From positions 62,001-126,000 of the forward strand of contig JAILMN010000029.1 in assembly GCA_024692565.1 (NCBI GenBank): DNA of 64,000 bases. Direction: 5' to 3'. How positions within the stretch are numbered: the stretch's first letter is position 1; every line of letters starts with the position of its first letter. Under the pieces are notes generated by a model. It had not been told where the DNA came from, ran no database searches, and worked only from the letters and a program-made list of their open reading frames with translations. The position numbers and the translations under genes were made by a program. The stretch comes from Paludibacteraceae bacterium (GTDB lineage: Bacteria > Bacteroidota > Bacteroidia > Bacteroidales > Paludibacteraceae). Shown here in pieces: positions 52,386 through 61,281 of the stretch.

Positions 52386-52996
52386 TTTATGGTTATATTC
52401 GCGTAAGTTCCAATAGGCAGACGGTCGAGAACCAACGGTTCGAAATCCTTAAGTTCTGCGCAAGGAACAATGTTGTCGTAGATGGTTGGATAGAAGAAAC
52501 CATCTCGGGTACCAAGGCTTACAAACATCGCGCCTTGGGAAAGTTGCTGCGACAGGTGCAGAAGGATGATGTTATCATCTGTTCGGAATTGAGTCGTTTG
52601 GGCAGAAGCCTATTTATGATCATGGATATCCTCAATTACTGCATGACGAAAGAATGCCGCGTGTGGACAATCAAGGACGGGTATCGTTTGGGCGAGGATA
52701 TACAATCGAAGGTGTTGGCGTTTGCTTTTGGTCTCTCCGCAGAGATTGAGCGCAATCTCATCAGTGCACGCACACGCGAAGCTTTGGCGCGGCGAAGAGC
52801 AGAAGGGAAACATATAGGTCGGCCACTCGGACATTTTTCGCAACGCGAAAAACTCAAATGTCATCGGTACGAGAAGCAGATATTGCGATGGCATGAAGAA
52901 GGATGGTCGTTCCGACAAATGGGCGATGAACTCAGAATAAGCCGTAATACGGTGCAACGTTATTTTAGTCGCTACTTACGCGATGCAATTAAATAG
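52382..52996 (+). CDS. serine recombinase, Mpi-type DNA invertase
   Basis: A 204-residue resolvase/invertase. The catalytic domain has YGYIRVSSNRQTVENQ with the nucleophile Ser, ELSRLGRS, and a long helix SAEIERNLISARTREALARR; the C-terminal helix-turn-helix reads GWSFRQMGDELRISRNTVQRYF. The size and layout match Bacteroides Mpi, the invertase that flips capsule promoters. I see no inverted-repeat-bounded promoter here, so its targets would be elsewhere. Its translational overlap with psuG, a metabolic gene, is unusual. Confidence 0.9.
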   Translation: MIYGYIRVSSNRQTVENQRFEILKFCARNNVVVDGWIEETISGTKAYKHRALGKLLRQVQKDDVIICSELSRLGRSLFMIMDILNYCMTKECRVWTIKDGYRLGEDIQSKVLAFAFGLSAEIERNLISARTREALARRRAEGKHIGRPLGHFSQREKLKCHRYEKQILRWHEEGWSFRQMGDELRISRNTVQRYFSRYLRDAIK

Positions 52997-53001
52997 AAAT
53001 T

Positions 53002-53736
53002 ATGAAGAAGATATTATTTCTGATGCTCGTTTTGACGAGTTTGTGTGCTTGTCAGCAGCCCAAGCAAGTTATTGGCGCTACGACGGAGGCGATTCCTGTA
53101 GATGCTTCAGCGGATGCGATTGAAGATACGGTGTATCTGGCGCAGTTAGCACCGGTGAAAGCCGATCTGGAGCGTGAGATGAATGTGCAAATTGGTTATG
53201 CACCGGAGGATCTGTGGGTAGATGCGCCGGAGTGTCCGATGCTCAACTGGGCAAGTGATGCCTTGTGGGAGGCTGCGAAGAAACTATACCCAGGCAAGGT
53301 GGATATCGCCATCGTGAACATGGGCGGTATGCGTTGCGCTTGGCCGAAAGGTCCCATCACACGTGGAAATGTGTTTGAGTTGATGCCGTTCGATAATCAG
53401 TTGGTGGTGTTGACGCTCAAAGGGGAAGATGTGTTGGCGTTATGCGAGTCTTTTGCGCGTTACGGCGGTCAAGGCGTAGCAGGTATGCGTGTGACGGTGA
53501 TAGACAATAAGTTGGCGAACGTGACGGTAGGCGGTAAACCGGTCGACCCGAAAGGATCCTATACTATAGCGACCAGCGACTACCTCTCCGGTGGTGCTGA
53601 TCATATGGACGCGCTGACGCGTTATACCGAGTATTGGAATAGCGAACGGTTGATTCGGGAGTTATACATGGAAGCCGTCCAGACGCAAGACACTATCCGT
53701 GCCGCTGTAGATGGACGCATGACCATGCAACCATAA
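53002..53736 (+). CDS. 5'-nucleotidase C-terminal domain lipoprotein
   Basis: A 244-residue lipoprotein (lipobox CAC) with the substrate-binding domain of UshA-type nucleotidases: ECPMLNWASDALWEAA, VNMGGMRCAWPKGPITRGNVFELMPFDNQLV (split), and SDYLSGGADHMDAL. It lacks the metal-binding catalytic domain, encoded apart at 42572-43396. Together they would form one nucleotidase. It follows the recombinase gene by 5 bp and its last 75 bp overlap the convergent ldcA. Confidence 0.9.
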   Translation: MKKILFLMLVLTSLCACQQPKQVIGATTEAIPVDASADAIEDTVYLAQLAPVKADLEREMNVQIGYAPEDLWVDAPECPMLNWASDALWEAAKKLYPGKVDIAIVNMGGMRCAWPKGPITRGNVFELMPFDNQLVVLTLKGEDVLALCESFARYGGQGVAGMRVTVIDNKLANVTVGGKPVDPKGSYTIATSDYLSGGADHMDALTRYTEYWNSERLIRELYMEAVQTQDTIRAAVDGRMTMQP

Positions 53737-54540
53737 AGGCAGGTTATGCGCTACGTGCCCGACCGGGGCATTGAAAAGAACGGGGTAGTTGTAGTCTGCA
53801 ACTACCTCTTTTATTGTCTCATAGACCGTCTGATTCATGAGTGGGTCGTCTTCGCAGTCGCTGAATTGACCGACGATCAGTCCGCTGATATTCGCCAGCA
53901 CACCGCTCATACGCAGGTTGCGCATCATGCGGTCAATATGGTAATGACGTTCAGCGATATCTTCAATCAACAAGATTGGTTTGGAATTTTTCATTACAAG
54001 CATCAGTCCGTAAGGCGTGCCTTGCAGACCGTAGAGGACGGAGAGATTTCCTCCGATGAGTATGCCTTCTGCTTTGCCTGCACGATTAAGCGAATGAGCA
54101 GGGAAGGTATATTCAAGTGCTTCGCCTTGGAGTGCGCGACGCAAGGCCTGTAGCGGTTCACTATCTTCCGGCAATGTGGCGATGTGCTTGCACATGATGC
54201 CGTGCAGGGATGGTTGACCACTGATGGCGGATAGTTGATGCAACGCAGTGATATCGCTGAAACCGATGATAGGTTTGGTGATAGCAGGAACACGATCGAT
54301 GATACGTTGCAATCCGTACCCTCCGCGCGAACAAAGGATGACGTCCACGGAAGGATCTTGCAGCGCTTCTATCAGATCTGCCAAACGGTCTTCGTCTGTT
54401 CCGGCAAAACGTCCCCACGTATCGCTCGCATGCGCGCCCTCGCTCACCTTATATCCCCACGCGCGCAGGCGCGCAGAAGCACCATCAATATAGGTTGTAT
54501 CGATGGCTCCGGATGGCGATATGATACGAATATGCTTCAT
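53662..54540 (-). CDS. ldcA: LD-carboxypeptidase (muramoyltetrapeptide carboxypeptidase, S66)
   Basis: Removes the terminal D-Ala from tetrapeptides in cell-wall recycling. The 292 residues have the S66 pattern: ISPSG at the N-terminus, SRGGYGLQRIID with the oxyanion Ser-Arg-Gly-Gly, GFSDITALH, GHV near the end with the catalytic His, and IEDIAERHYHIDRMM with the conserved Glu. The C-terminal 25 residues are coded antisense to the end of the 5'-nucleotidase gene; both ends look genuine. Its start overlaps the SDR stop by one base. Confidence 0.92.
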   Translation of the reverse strand: MKHIRIISPSGAIDTTYIDGASARLRAWGYKVSEGAHASDTWGRFAGTDEDRLADLIEALQDPSVDVILCSRGGYGLQRIIDRVPAITKPIIGFSDITALHQLSAISGQPSLHGIMCKHIATLPEDSEPLQALRRALQGEALEYTFPAHSLNRAGKAEGILIGGNLSVLYGLQGTPYGLMLVMKNSKPILLIEDIAERHYHIDRMMRNLRMSGVLANISGLIVGQFSDCEDDPLMNQTVYETIKEVVADYNYPVLFNAPVGHVAHNLPLWLHGHASIYSGTDSVLRLDGFHV

Positions 54541-55322
54541 TACGAGTACACCTTGTATTCAATCCAGTTAACGAAACGCTTAGGCAGTAGTCTATCCAAG
54601 AAACAAAGCACGCGATAACTGAATCCGCCTATGTACTGTGGTCGCGGGCTATGACAAGTAGCGATGTGATAGAAAAGGCGCGCCATTTGGATGGGTTTCA
54701 TTCCTCCGCGTTCGTCACGCTCCATCGCTTTGATAGCTTTGTCGGCTCCGAGATACACTTCTTCTCCGGCTGAGGATTTACGGCGTGCGTCGGTAAAGCC
54801 TGTGCTCACATCGCCCGGCATCATCACACTGACATAAATTCCGAACTCGCGTACTTCGTTCGCCAGCGCCAGCGCCATCGCGTTGATAGCTGCTTTGGAG
54901 GCCGAATAGAAGGACTGATAAGGCACGGCGAGTATAGCTGCTACAGAAGAGGTATAGATGATACGTCCGGCACGTTGCTTGCGCAGTTGTGGCAACACCG
55001 CTTGCGTAAGTCGCACCGCGCCCATGAAGTTGACATCCATCTGACGTTGCGCCTCCACGATTTCCGTAAACTCTACTGCACCAGAGATGCCGTAACCGGC
55101 ATTAGAAATGACGACATCAATGCGGTCGGTCTGTTGAAGCACTTGTGTTACCGCCTGATGACAGCTTTTTTCTGAAGACACATCGCAATCAATATGCGTG
55201 ATGGTTTTGTCTGAAGCACCGTGACGACTTAGTTCAAACACACGCCAGCCCCGCTCAGCAAAGAGCGAGGCTGTTGCTTTACCAATGCCTGAACTACCTC
55301 CGGAAATAAGAAGTGTGTTCAT
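54540..55322 (-). CDS. short-chain dehydrogenase/reductase, possible 3-ketosphinganine reductase
   Basis: A 260-residue classical SDR with GGSSGIGKATA for NADP, NAGYG, Ser in YTSSVAA and YSASKAAINAMA with the catalytic Tyr and Lys. The C-terminal part (FLDRLLPKRFVNWIEYKVYS) suggests a membrane-associated lipid substrate. It lies 18 bp downstream of the serine palmitoyltransferase gene, whose product, 3-ketosphinganine, needs an SDR-type reductase. That role is inference from adjacency; the family is too broad to prove it. Confidence 0.88.
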   Translation of the reverse strand: MNTLLISGGSSGIGKATASLFAERGWRVFELSRHGASDKTITHIDCDVSSEKSCHQAVTQVLQQTDRIDVVISNAGYGISGAVEFTEIVEAQRQMDVNFMGAVRLTQAVLPQLRKQRAGRIIYTSSVAAILAVPYQSFYSASKAAINAMALALANEVREFGIYVSVMMPGDVSTGFTDARRKSSAGEEVYLGADKAIKAMERDERGGMKPIQMARLFYHIATCHSPRPQYIGGFSYRVLCFLDRLLPKRFVNWIEYKVYS

Positions 55323-55340
55323 AACAAAGCATTTAACGGT

Positions 55341-56531
55341 TTATCCCAAGATATCGGGTGCACCCTCTTTGAGTACACGCGCGATGATCTCTACGGCTTC
55401 GTCGATGACCGGCTCAGTGTGCGTAGCCATGAGTGTGGTACGCAGCAAGCACTCGCCTTCTACGCAAGCCGGCGCCATCACCGGATTGACGTACACACCT
55501 TCATCGAACAATTTCTTGCCGTAATAGAGGGTGTCGAGTGTCTTGTAGGTGAAGATAGGCACGATAGGCGTAGGAGCCTCGATGATCTTCACACCGTTCG
55601 CCAGCAGTTGTTTCTGGAAGTACTTGGCGATATTCATCAGACGTGTCGGACGCTCCGGATCAAGGATCAGTTGATGCAACGCCTCAAGAGCCGTAGCTGC
55701 CGAGCAAGGCGTGATAGATGCCGAGAAGATGAACGGACGACTCACGTGACGCAGCCAGTCTGCTACGCGGTGCGAAGTCAGCATACAACCACCGATAGAA
55801 GCCAATGACTTAGAGAAGGTCAACATCGTGATATCCACTTTATCGGTCAATCCGAAGTGTGCTGCTGTACCGCGACCACCAGGGCCAAGTACACCAAAAC
55901 CATGGGCATCGTCCACCATCACACGTGCACCGTATTTCTCGGCTAATTCGCAGATCTTCGGCAGTTTGCAGATGTCACCACGCATGGAGAAGACACCATC
56001 GGTGATGATCAGTTTGCCTGCGTTCTCAGGGATTGACTTGAGTTGACGCTCCAAGTCCTCCATATCGGAGTGACGATAACGAAGCACTTTCGCGTAACTC
56101 AAACGACAAGCGTCATAGATAGAAGCGTGATTCTCACGGTCATTAAGGATGTAGTCATCCTTTCCGGCGATAGCAGAGATGATAGCGAGGTTGGTTTGGA
56201 AACCTGTAGAAACGGTCATAGCCTCCTCGTAGCCGGTAAACTCAGCTATCTCTTTCTCGAGTTGCAAATGCAGATCCAGCGTTCCGTTCAGGAAACGGCT
56301 ACCGCTGACACCTGTGCCGTATTTATCAAGCGCCTCGTGTCCGGCTTTGATAACCGCCTCGTTCTCCGTGAAGCCCAAGTAGTTATTACTACCGAGCATG
56401 ATCACGCGGTGGTTTTCCATCTGGACAATCGGTGCTTGACGGCTTTCCAACTCATGGAAATAAGGATAAATACCTAATTTGCGAACTTGTTTGAGGGTTT
56501 CAAAATGATCGCATTTTTCAAACAGATCCAT
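55341..56531 (-). CDS. spt: serine palmitoyltransferase (alpha-oxoamine synthase family)
   Basis: Condenses serine with palmitoyl-CoA in sphingolipid synthesis, typical of Bacteroidales. The 396-residue PLP enzyme has GSNNYLGFTENEAV, GSRFLNGTLDLHLQLEKEIA (split), DDAHGFGVLGPGGRG, and the PLP Lys near residue 241 in TFSKSLASIGG. The C-terminal GVYVNPVMAP and LRTTLMATHT favour serine palmitoyltransferase over aminoketobutyrate or oxononanoate synthases. It lies between mdh and the SDR gene. Confidence 0.88.
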   Translation of the reverse strand: MDLFEKCDHFETLKQVRKLGIYPYFHELESRQAPIVQMENHRVIMLGSNNYLGFTENEAVIKAGHEALDKYGTGVSGSRFLNGTLDLHLQLEKEIAEFTGYEEAMTVSTGFQTNLAIISAIAGKDDYILNDRENHASIYDACRLSYAKVLRYRHSDMEDLERQLKSIPENAGKLIITDGVFSMRGDICKLPKICELAEKYGARVMVDDAHGFGVLGPGGRGTAAHFGLTDKVDITMLTFSKSLASIGGCMLTSHRVADWLRHVSRPFIFSASITPCSAATALEALHQLILDPERPTRLMNIAKYFQKQLLANGVKIIEAPTPIVPIFTYKTLDTLYYGKKLFDEGVYVNPVMAPACVEGECLLRTTLMATHTEPVIDEAVEIIARVLKEGAPDILG

Positions 56532-56563
56532 AAAAGGATTATTTTAGGGTTACGATTTACAAA

Positions 56564-57505
56564 TTAAAGAACGTTGAGCTCTTTGAGGATGGAAGTGGTT
56601 TTACGAACCGCAGCTTCACTCTCGTTCAGTTTAGCGCGCTCGTCATCGCTGATGTTGAGTTCCAAAATCTTCTCAATACCGTTCTTGCCGATGATACAAG
56701 GCACACCGATCGTGATGTCTTTGAATCCGTACTCGCCTTCCAATGCTGCAGAGCAAGGGATCATCTTCTTTTGGTCTTTGATGATAGCCTCTGCTACCGA
56801 AGCAGCTGCTGCACCCGGAGCCATCCAAGCGCTGGTACCCAGCAAACCGGTCAGCGTAGCACCGCCCACCATCGTAGCTTTAACGACCTCCTCGATCTCC
56901 TCTGCGCTGAGGAACTCGCGAACGTTGATACCTTTGTAGGTGGCGAAGCTGGTCAACGGAATCATCGTGGTGTCACCATGACCACCGATAACGAAACCTT
57001 CTACATCGTTAGCGTTGCACTTGAGGGCTTTGCTCAGGTTGTATTTGAAACGAGCGCTATCGAGCGCACCGCCCATACCGATGACGCGGTTACGCGGCAG
57101 ACCGAGAGCGTGCAGCGTCAGGTAAGCCATCGTATCCATCGGATTGGAAACAACTACAAGAATAGCGCTGGGGCTGTGTTTGAGCACTTGGTCGCAAACA
57201 GATTTAACGATACCAGCGTTCACACCGATGAGCTCCTCACGCGTCATACCCGGTTTACGCGGCAGACCCGAAGTGATAATCACTACATCCGAGCCAGCGG
57301 TCTTGCTGTAGTCGTTCGTCACACCTTCTACAACAGTGTCGAAACCCATCAACTGAGCTGTTTGCATGATATCCATGGCTTTGCCCTCTGCAAAACCCTC
57401 TTTGATGTCGATAAGACATACCTCGTTAGCCACCTCATTAACGGCCAACACATTTGCGCACGTAGCACCTACGTTTCCTGCGCCAACAACTGTAACTTTA
57501 GACAT
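56564..57505 (-). CDS. mdh: malate dehydrogenase
   Basis: Interconverts malate and oxaloacetate with NAD; in fermenting Bacteroidales it feeds the fumarate-succinate route. The LDH-like form is shown by GAGNVG at 8-13, the substrate loop TSGLPRKPGMTREEL with conserved Arg, and GGHGDTTMIPL with the catalytic His. The 313 residues are normal. It has its own promoter and probably begins the transcript for spt, the SDR and ldcA. Codon use is strongly biased. Confidence 0.96.
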   Translation of the reverse strand: MSKVTVVGAGNVGATCANVLAVNEVANEVCLIDIKEGFAEGKAMDIMQTAQLMGFDTVVEGVTNDYSKTAGSDVVIITSGLPRKPGMTREELIGVNAGIVKSVCDQVLKHSPSAILVVVSNPMDTMAYLTLHALGLPRNRVIGMGGALDSARFKYNLSKALKCNANDVEGFVIGGHGDTTMIPLTSFATYKGINVREFLSAEEIEEVVKATMVGGATLTGLLGTSAWMAPGAAAASVAEAIIKDQKKMIPCSAALEGEYGFKDITIGVPCIIGKNGIEKILELNISDDERAKLNESEAAVRKTTSILKELNVL

Positions 57506-57545
57506 AATTGTATATATTTTTAAGATTAATTATCAAATTAGCGTG

Positions 57546-57576
57546 CAAAGGTAATACTTTTTTTTTATATACGCAA
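57546..57576 (-). promoter_or_regulatory. promoter of mdh
   Basis: Minus strand TTG (57574-57576), 20 bases, TACCTTTG (57546-57553). Confidence 0.75.
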
Positions 57577-57603
57577 GCGCGCGCGAAATTTTTCACGATT
57601 TTT

Positions 57604-58560
57604 CTACTTTTTGCATAGCAAAAGTGCCAAATATTGCTGTTCCGGTTGTCCCAGTGTAGGAATAAGTTCTGCTTTGTTCATCAGTCCAAGTGCTGCCAAA
57701 TCCATGATGGTAGAGTACCCTGACCGGGCAATAATATGTTTGGCCTTTAGCAAGGCCTCAGCCAATTTATTATCTTCCAAATACGGCACTATGGTTATGT
57801 TACCGCGCTTGATGCGTGTATTCGGGCGGCTCATCAGACCTTGTACGATCAGCACTTGTTCGTCGGAATCGTGATAGCGCGCGATGATTTCTTTCTCCAA
57901 AATCGTGCGTTGCGGTTCGAGTCCGCTTAGCACGGCAATTATCGAGGAGTTAACGAGACATTCACGAGACATTATCGAGACGTCATCGGGTTCAAACCTG
58001 CTCAACGGACCGATATATTCGATGTTCGAAGGTCGCTTTTTGAGGTGTCCCAATTGGCCGCTGAGGCTCTTCGTGATATCTTCAAAATCAGGCACCCACA
58101 CCTTATTGTAATGCTTGTATATACGCGCGTGCAGGCGTTCAACTAACGGCTCCAACCATCGCCAGCCGCGCGGTAACATAATGTGCAACTGATGGGTCAT
58201 GTAGATGCACTCGGTCTGCCGCGAATACAACCCGAAACGATTGTCTGAAATCACGCGATCGATGTGTTCTTCACGCAAAACGGCCTTCAGCATCACATGG
58301 TCTTTGAGTGCCCACGCGATGATTTTCGGCAAAGCTCTAACCATGGCCCACACTTGTCGTTGCCCGGCACTGTATCGAAGATTCAGCGGCGCCAAATAGA
58401 GGTAGCGCAATTTCGGAAAATGCTTGCGTAGCAGCGTCAGACTGCCGCCATCACCGCCTAAGATCACTTCGTGTCCTTCCGCGACGAAACGGCATACCAG
58501 CGGCACGCATCGGCTGGCGTGTCCCAGCCCCCAGTTCAATGGAGCAACAAGAATCGTCAT
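57604..58560 (-). CDS. MurG-like glycosyltransferase, apparently short at the C-terminus
   Basis: A 318-residue GT-B type protein. VAPLNWGLGHASRC at the N-terminus, GGDGGSLTLL, and the C-terminal donor-site region ARSGYSTIMDLAALG and PTLGQPEQQYLA resemble the UDP-sugar glycosyltransferases of the MurG/GT28 group found in Bacteroidetes. The chain stops just after QQYLALLLCKK, where relatives seem to continue by some tens of residues, so it may be truncated. A loop near residues 192-206 is coded by four 11-bp repeats. The ATG overlaps the radical SAM stop by 4 bp. Confidence 0.78.
   Translation of the reverse strand: MTILVAPLNWGLGHASRCVPLVCRFVAEGHEVILGGDGGSLTLLRKHFPKLRYLYLAPLNLRYSAGQRQVWAMVRALPKIIAWALKDHVMLKAVLREEHIDRVISDNRFGLYSRQTECIYMTHQLHIMLPRGWRWLEPLVERLHARIYKHYNKVWVPDFEDITKSLSGQLGHLKKRPSNIEYIGPLSRFEPDDVSIMSRECLVNSSIIAVLSGLEPQRTILEKEIIARYHDSDEQVLIVQGLMSRPNTRIKRGNITIVPYLEDNKLAEALLKAKHIIARSGYSTIMDLAALGLMNKAELIPTLGQPEQQYLALLLCKK
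57943..57986 (-). repeat. four 11-bp tandem repeats in the glycosyltransferase gene
   Basis: Plus-strand units CGAGGAGTTAA, CGAGACATTCA, CGAGACATTAT and CGAGACGTCAT, encoding DVSIMSRECLVNSS in a loop between the two lobes. Confidence 0.65.
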
Positions 58561-59324
58561 GCAGAGATTGATACATCAAATCCTTTCGCGCGTAGCGGAG
58601 CTGCGATAGCCTCCATCCGTTCGCGAGAGATTTTCTCTAAGTGTTCTTCAGGTGTTTTGCGGTCAATGACGTAAATCATGATTTGCTTTGGGTGCAGTAT
58701 GTCTACTGCTTCATACCATGCAATCAGCTCTTCGTCCCGAGTATTGTCTATGATTACCCCGTTGTGCTCCCCTTTTAGGAAGCATGTTTGTAGTGTGAAG
58801 TCTCCGTCGAATTGCTGCAACCATTCGATGAGTTGGGCTACGGTCAAGTGCTCATTCACCGGCAAATCGATGCGCCGCATCATCGTGTCTGTAGCGGCAT
58901 CGAGTTTAAGGATACGATTGTCGCAAAGGCGCAAGGCTTGGACTACATCGGGTCGTCCCAATTGGGTGGAATTGCTTAGCACGCTCACTTTGGCTGAAGG
59001 GCAAAAGCGGTCGCGTAACACACATGTATCTTCGATAATTCCCAAGAAATCCGGATGAAGAGTCGGTTCGCCGTTGCCGGAGAAAGTGATGACGTCGAGT
59101 TTTACTCCTTCGGTTTGCAGAGCTTGCAACTTGCGCTCCAAAGCTTCACGAACTTCTGTGCGTGTAGGCAACTTCGGATGGCTCACCGGTATATTCCAAC
59201 CGCACTCACAATAGACGCAGTTGAAGGTGCACAATTTGTGCTCCAGCGGCATCAGTTCTACGCCGAGGCTGATGCCTAAGCGGCGGCTGTGAATAGGGCC
59301 ATATGCGATTTCTCCGAATAACAT
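58557..59324 (-). CDS. radical SAM protein
   Basis: A 255-residue 4Fe-4S enzyme that would generate a 5'-deoxyadenosyl radical. The cluster motif is Cys32-x3-Cys36-x2-Cys39 in LCTFNCVYC, and FSGNGEPTLHPDF is the SAM-binding GxE-type motif. The reaction is unknown; the N-terminus GPIHSRRLGISLGVELMP and overall shape match a conserved Bacteroidetes family with wide distribution. It lies directly after dnaG with no gap. Confidence 0.85.
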   Translation of the reverse strand: MLFGEIAYGPIHSRRLGISLGVELMPLEHKLCTFNCVYCECGWNIPVSHPKLPTRTEVREALERKLQALQTEGVKLDVITFSGNGEPTLHPDFLGIIEDTCVLRDRFCPSAKVSVLSNSTQLGRPDVVQALRLCDNRILKLDAATDTMMRRIDLPVNEHLTVAQLIEWLQQFDGDFTLQTCFLKGEHNGVIIDNTRDEELIAWYEAVDILHPKQIMIYVIDRKTPEEHLEKISRERMEAIAAPLRAKGFDVSISA

Positions 59325-61280
59325 CTATACGCTTAACACTCTGTTGCCCAATAGTTTACAGAGTTCGTTACGGGTTTCAATCAGTTTGGGTTGGTGCGCC
59401 AATAATTGGAACTGAAGATTCGCATCACCGCTTTCTTGCGCCTGTTTCAGTTTTTGATCCAACTCTTCAATCTGCATGTTGATGACGGTCAGTTTGATCT
59501 CGTAAATATATCGCGTCACCAGTTCACCCAGATGCACGTTGTTGTTGGCTTTGACGAACTGATATTTCTCTGCGATCATCTCAATCGCCAGCGCACTTAC
59601 TTGCTGGTCGGGATGGAACTTAAAGAACTGCTCGGCTTTGAAATTCGGTTCTTTCTGATGGCGTTTGAACTCATCGATGATGGTTTGGAAGACGGGTTGC
59701 GGCGCTTGGATACCGTCATTCTCCAGCGAATAGATAATCAGTTCGCCTATCGAATAGACCGTACCGTCCACTTCGATAGGGCGTTCGCCGAAACGCACGA
59801 TCAGTTGTATCAAGTTGTAGTAATTGCGCTCCAGCGGAGACTCCGGTTTGGAAGGAGCGGGAGCAGCAGCCGGTGTTTGCTGTGGTGTGGATTCTTCTGC
59901 CGGTTGCTCCGTGGTTGGGGCAACAGGTTCTTTCGCTTTGTTGCGTTCTTCGATAGCTTTCTTACGCAGTTTGACCACTTCAACCGTCAGCACTTTCTCG
60001 CTCATGTGGAAGCGTTCTGCGGTGTCTTTGATATACACCTGCCGCGTGATCATATCGGGAATAACAGCAATCGAAGCGGTGATGTCTTTGATCAATTCTG
60101 CCCGTTTGAACGGGTCATCTCCGGCTTCTTTGCTCAGCAGCGCGGACTTGAAACGAATGAAGTCTGTCTGATGCTCTTCTATATAGCGGATGAACTCTGT
60201 GGAGTCATGATTCTGTGCATAACTATCCGGGTCTTCGCCATCAGGCAGCAGTACCACTTTGACGTTAAACCCTTCTTCCAAAAACATGTCTATACCCCGC
60301 AGCGCCGCGTGAATACCTGCCGCATCGCCGTCATACAGCACGGTGATGTTAGAGGTGAAGCGTTGAATCAGACGTATCTGCGGTTTCGTAAGGGCTGTAC
60401 CACCGCTCGCAACCACATTCTCTATACCCGACTGATGCATCGAGATGACGTCCATCTGCCCTTCCACAAGGTAACACATGTCGGTTCGGGCAATAGACTG
60501 TTTGGCTTGGAACAGACCGTACAATTCATTGGTTTTCGAATAGATGATCGAATCCGGAGAGTTGACATATTTGCCGACATTATCTTTTTTCTTGAGAATA
60601 CGTCCTGCGAACGCAACGGGTTTGCCGCTCACGGTGAAAATAGGGAACATAACGCGGTCGCGGAAGCGGTCATAGAGTCGTCCGTCTTCACTCTTGCCAA
60701 CCACGCCGACACCAATTCTGGTATCCACATTATTAGTGATGAATGCCTCTTTGAATCCTTTCGCCAACAGGGCTTTCGCCAGCGGGTTGCCTTTCTCGGG
60801 AGAGTAGCCCAACTGGTATTTGCGGATGATATCGTCTCTCAGTCCGCGTTCGCGGAAATAACTGAGACCTATTGCTTTACCCTCTTCCGTGTTCCACAAC
60901 TGCTCTTGAAACCATTTATTGGCAAATTCGTTAACCACGAACATCGATTCGCGGTCATCTTGTCGCTGCTGCTCTTCGGCAGTCAGTTCGCGTTCTTCCA
61001 CCTCAATATGGTATTTTTTACCGAGTTGTTTGAGGGCTTCGACGTAACTGCATTGCTCGATCTCCATGATGAAACCTACCGCGTGTCCGCTGACGCCGCA
61101 ACCGAAGCATTTATAGATACCTTTGGACGGGCTGACGGTGAACGAACCGGTTTTCTCATTGTGGAACGGGCAGAGACCAATAAGATTGGCACCTTTTTTG
61201 CGGAGGGTGACATAATCGCTGACGACTTCTTCTATCTTCGCCGCCGCATAAATACGTTCTATGGTTTCGCGTGGTATCAT
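59325..61280 (-). CDS. dnaG: DNA primase
   Basis: Makes RNA primers for replication. The zinc-binding domain has Cys37, His40, Cys58 and Cys61. The TOPRIM/polymerase core shows FPIFTVSGKPVAFAGR, EGQMDVISMHQSGI and LYDGDAAGIHAALRG. A Pro/Ala/Glu-rich linker near residues 445-480 separates the C-terminal helicase-binding region. The 651 residues are typical for Bacteroidetes. The outer-membrane protein gene ends 1 bp upstream and the radical SAM gene starts directly after. Confidence 0.96.
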   Translation of the reverse strand: MIPRETIERIYAAAKIEEVVSDYVTLRKKGANLIGLCPFHNEKTGSFTVSPSKGIYKCFGCGVSGHAVGFIMEIEQCSYVEALKQLGKKYHIEVEERELTAEEQQRQDDRESMFVVNEFANKWFQEQLWNTEEGKAIGLSYFRERGLRDDIIRKYQLGYSPEKGNPLAKALLAKGFKEAFITNNVDTRIGVGVVGKSEDGRLYDRFRDRVMFPIFTVSGKPVAFAGRILKKKDNVGKYVNSPDSIIYSKTNELYGLFQAKQSIARTDMCYLVEGQMDVISMHQSGIENVVASGGTALTKPQIRLIQRFTSNITVLYDGDAAGIHAALRGIDMFLEEGFNVKVVLLPDGEDPDSYAQNHDSTEFIRYIEEHQTDFIRFKSALLSKEAGDDPFKRAELIKDITASIAVIPDMITRQVYIKDTAERFHMSEKVLTVEVVKLRKKAIEERNKAKEPVAPTTEQPAEESTPQQTPAAAPAPSKPESPLERNYYNLIQLIVRFGERPIEVDGTVYSIGELIIYSLENDGIQAPQPVFQTIIDEFKRHQKEPNFKAEQFFKFHPDQQVSALAIEMIAEKYQFVKANNNVHLGELVTRYIYEIKLTVINMQIEELDQKLKQAQESGDANLQFQLLAHQPKLIETRNELCKLLGNRVLSV

Positions 61281-61281
61281 C

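Noticed and set aside
52382..53002. An invertible promoter next to the recombinase
   Set aside because: I found no pair of inverted repeats flanking a promoter within the neighbourhood; only 5 bp separate it from the next gene.
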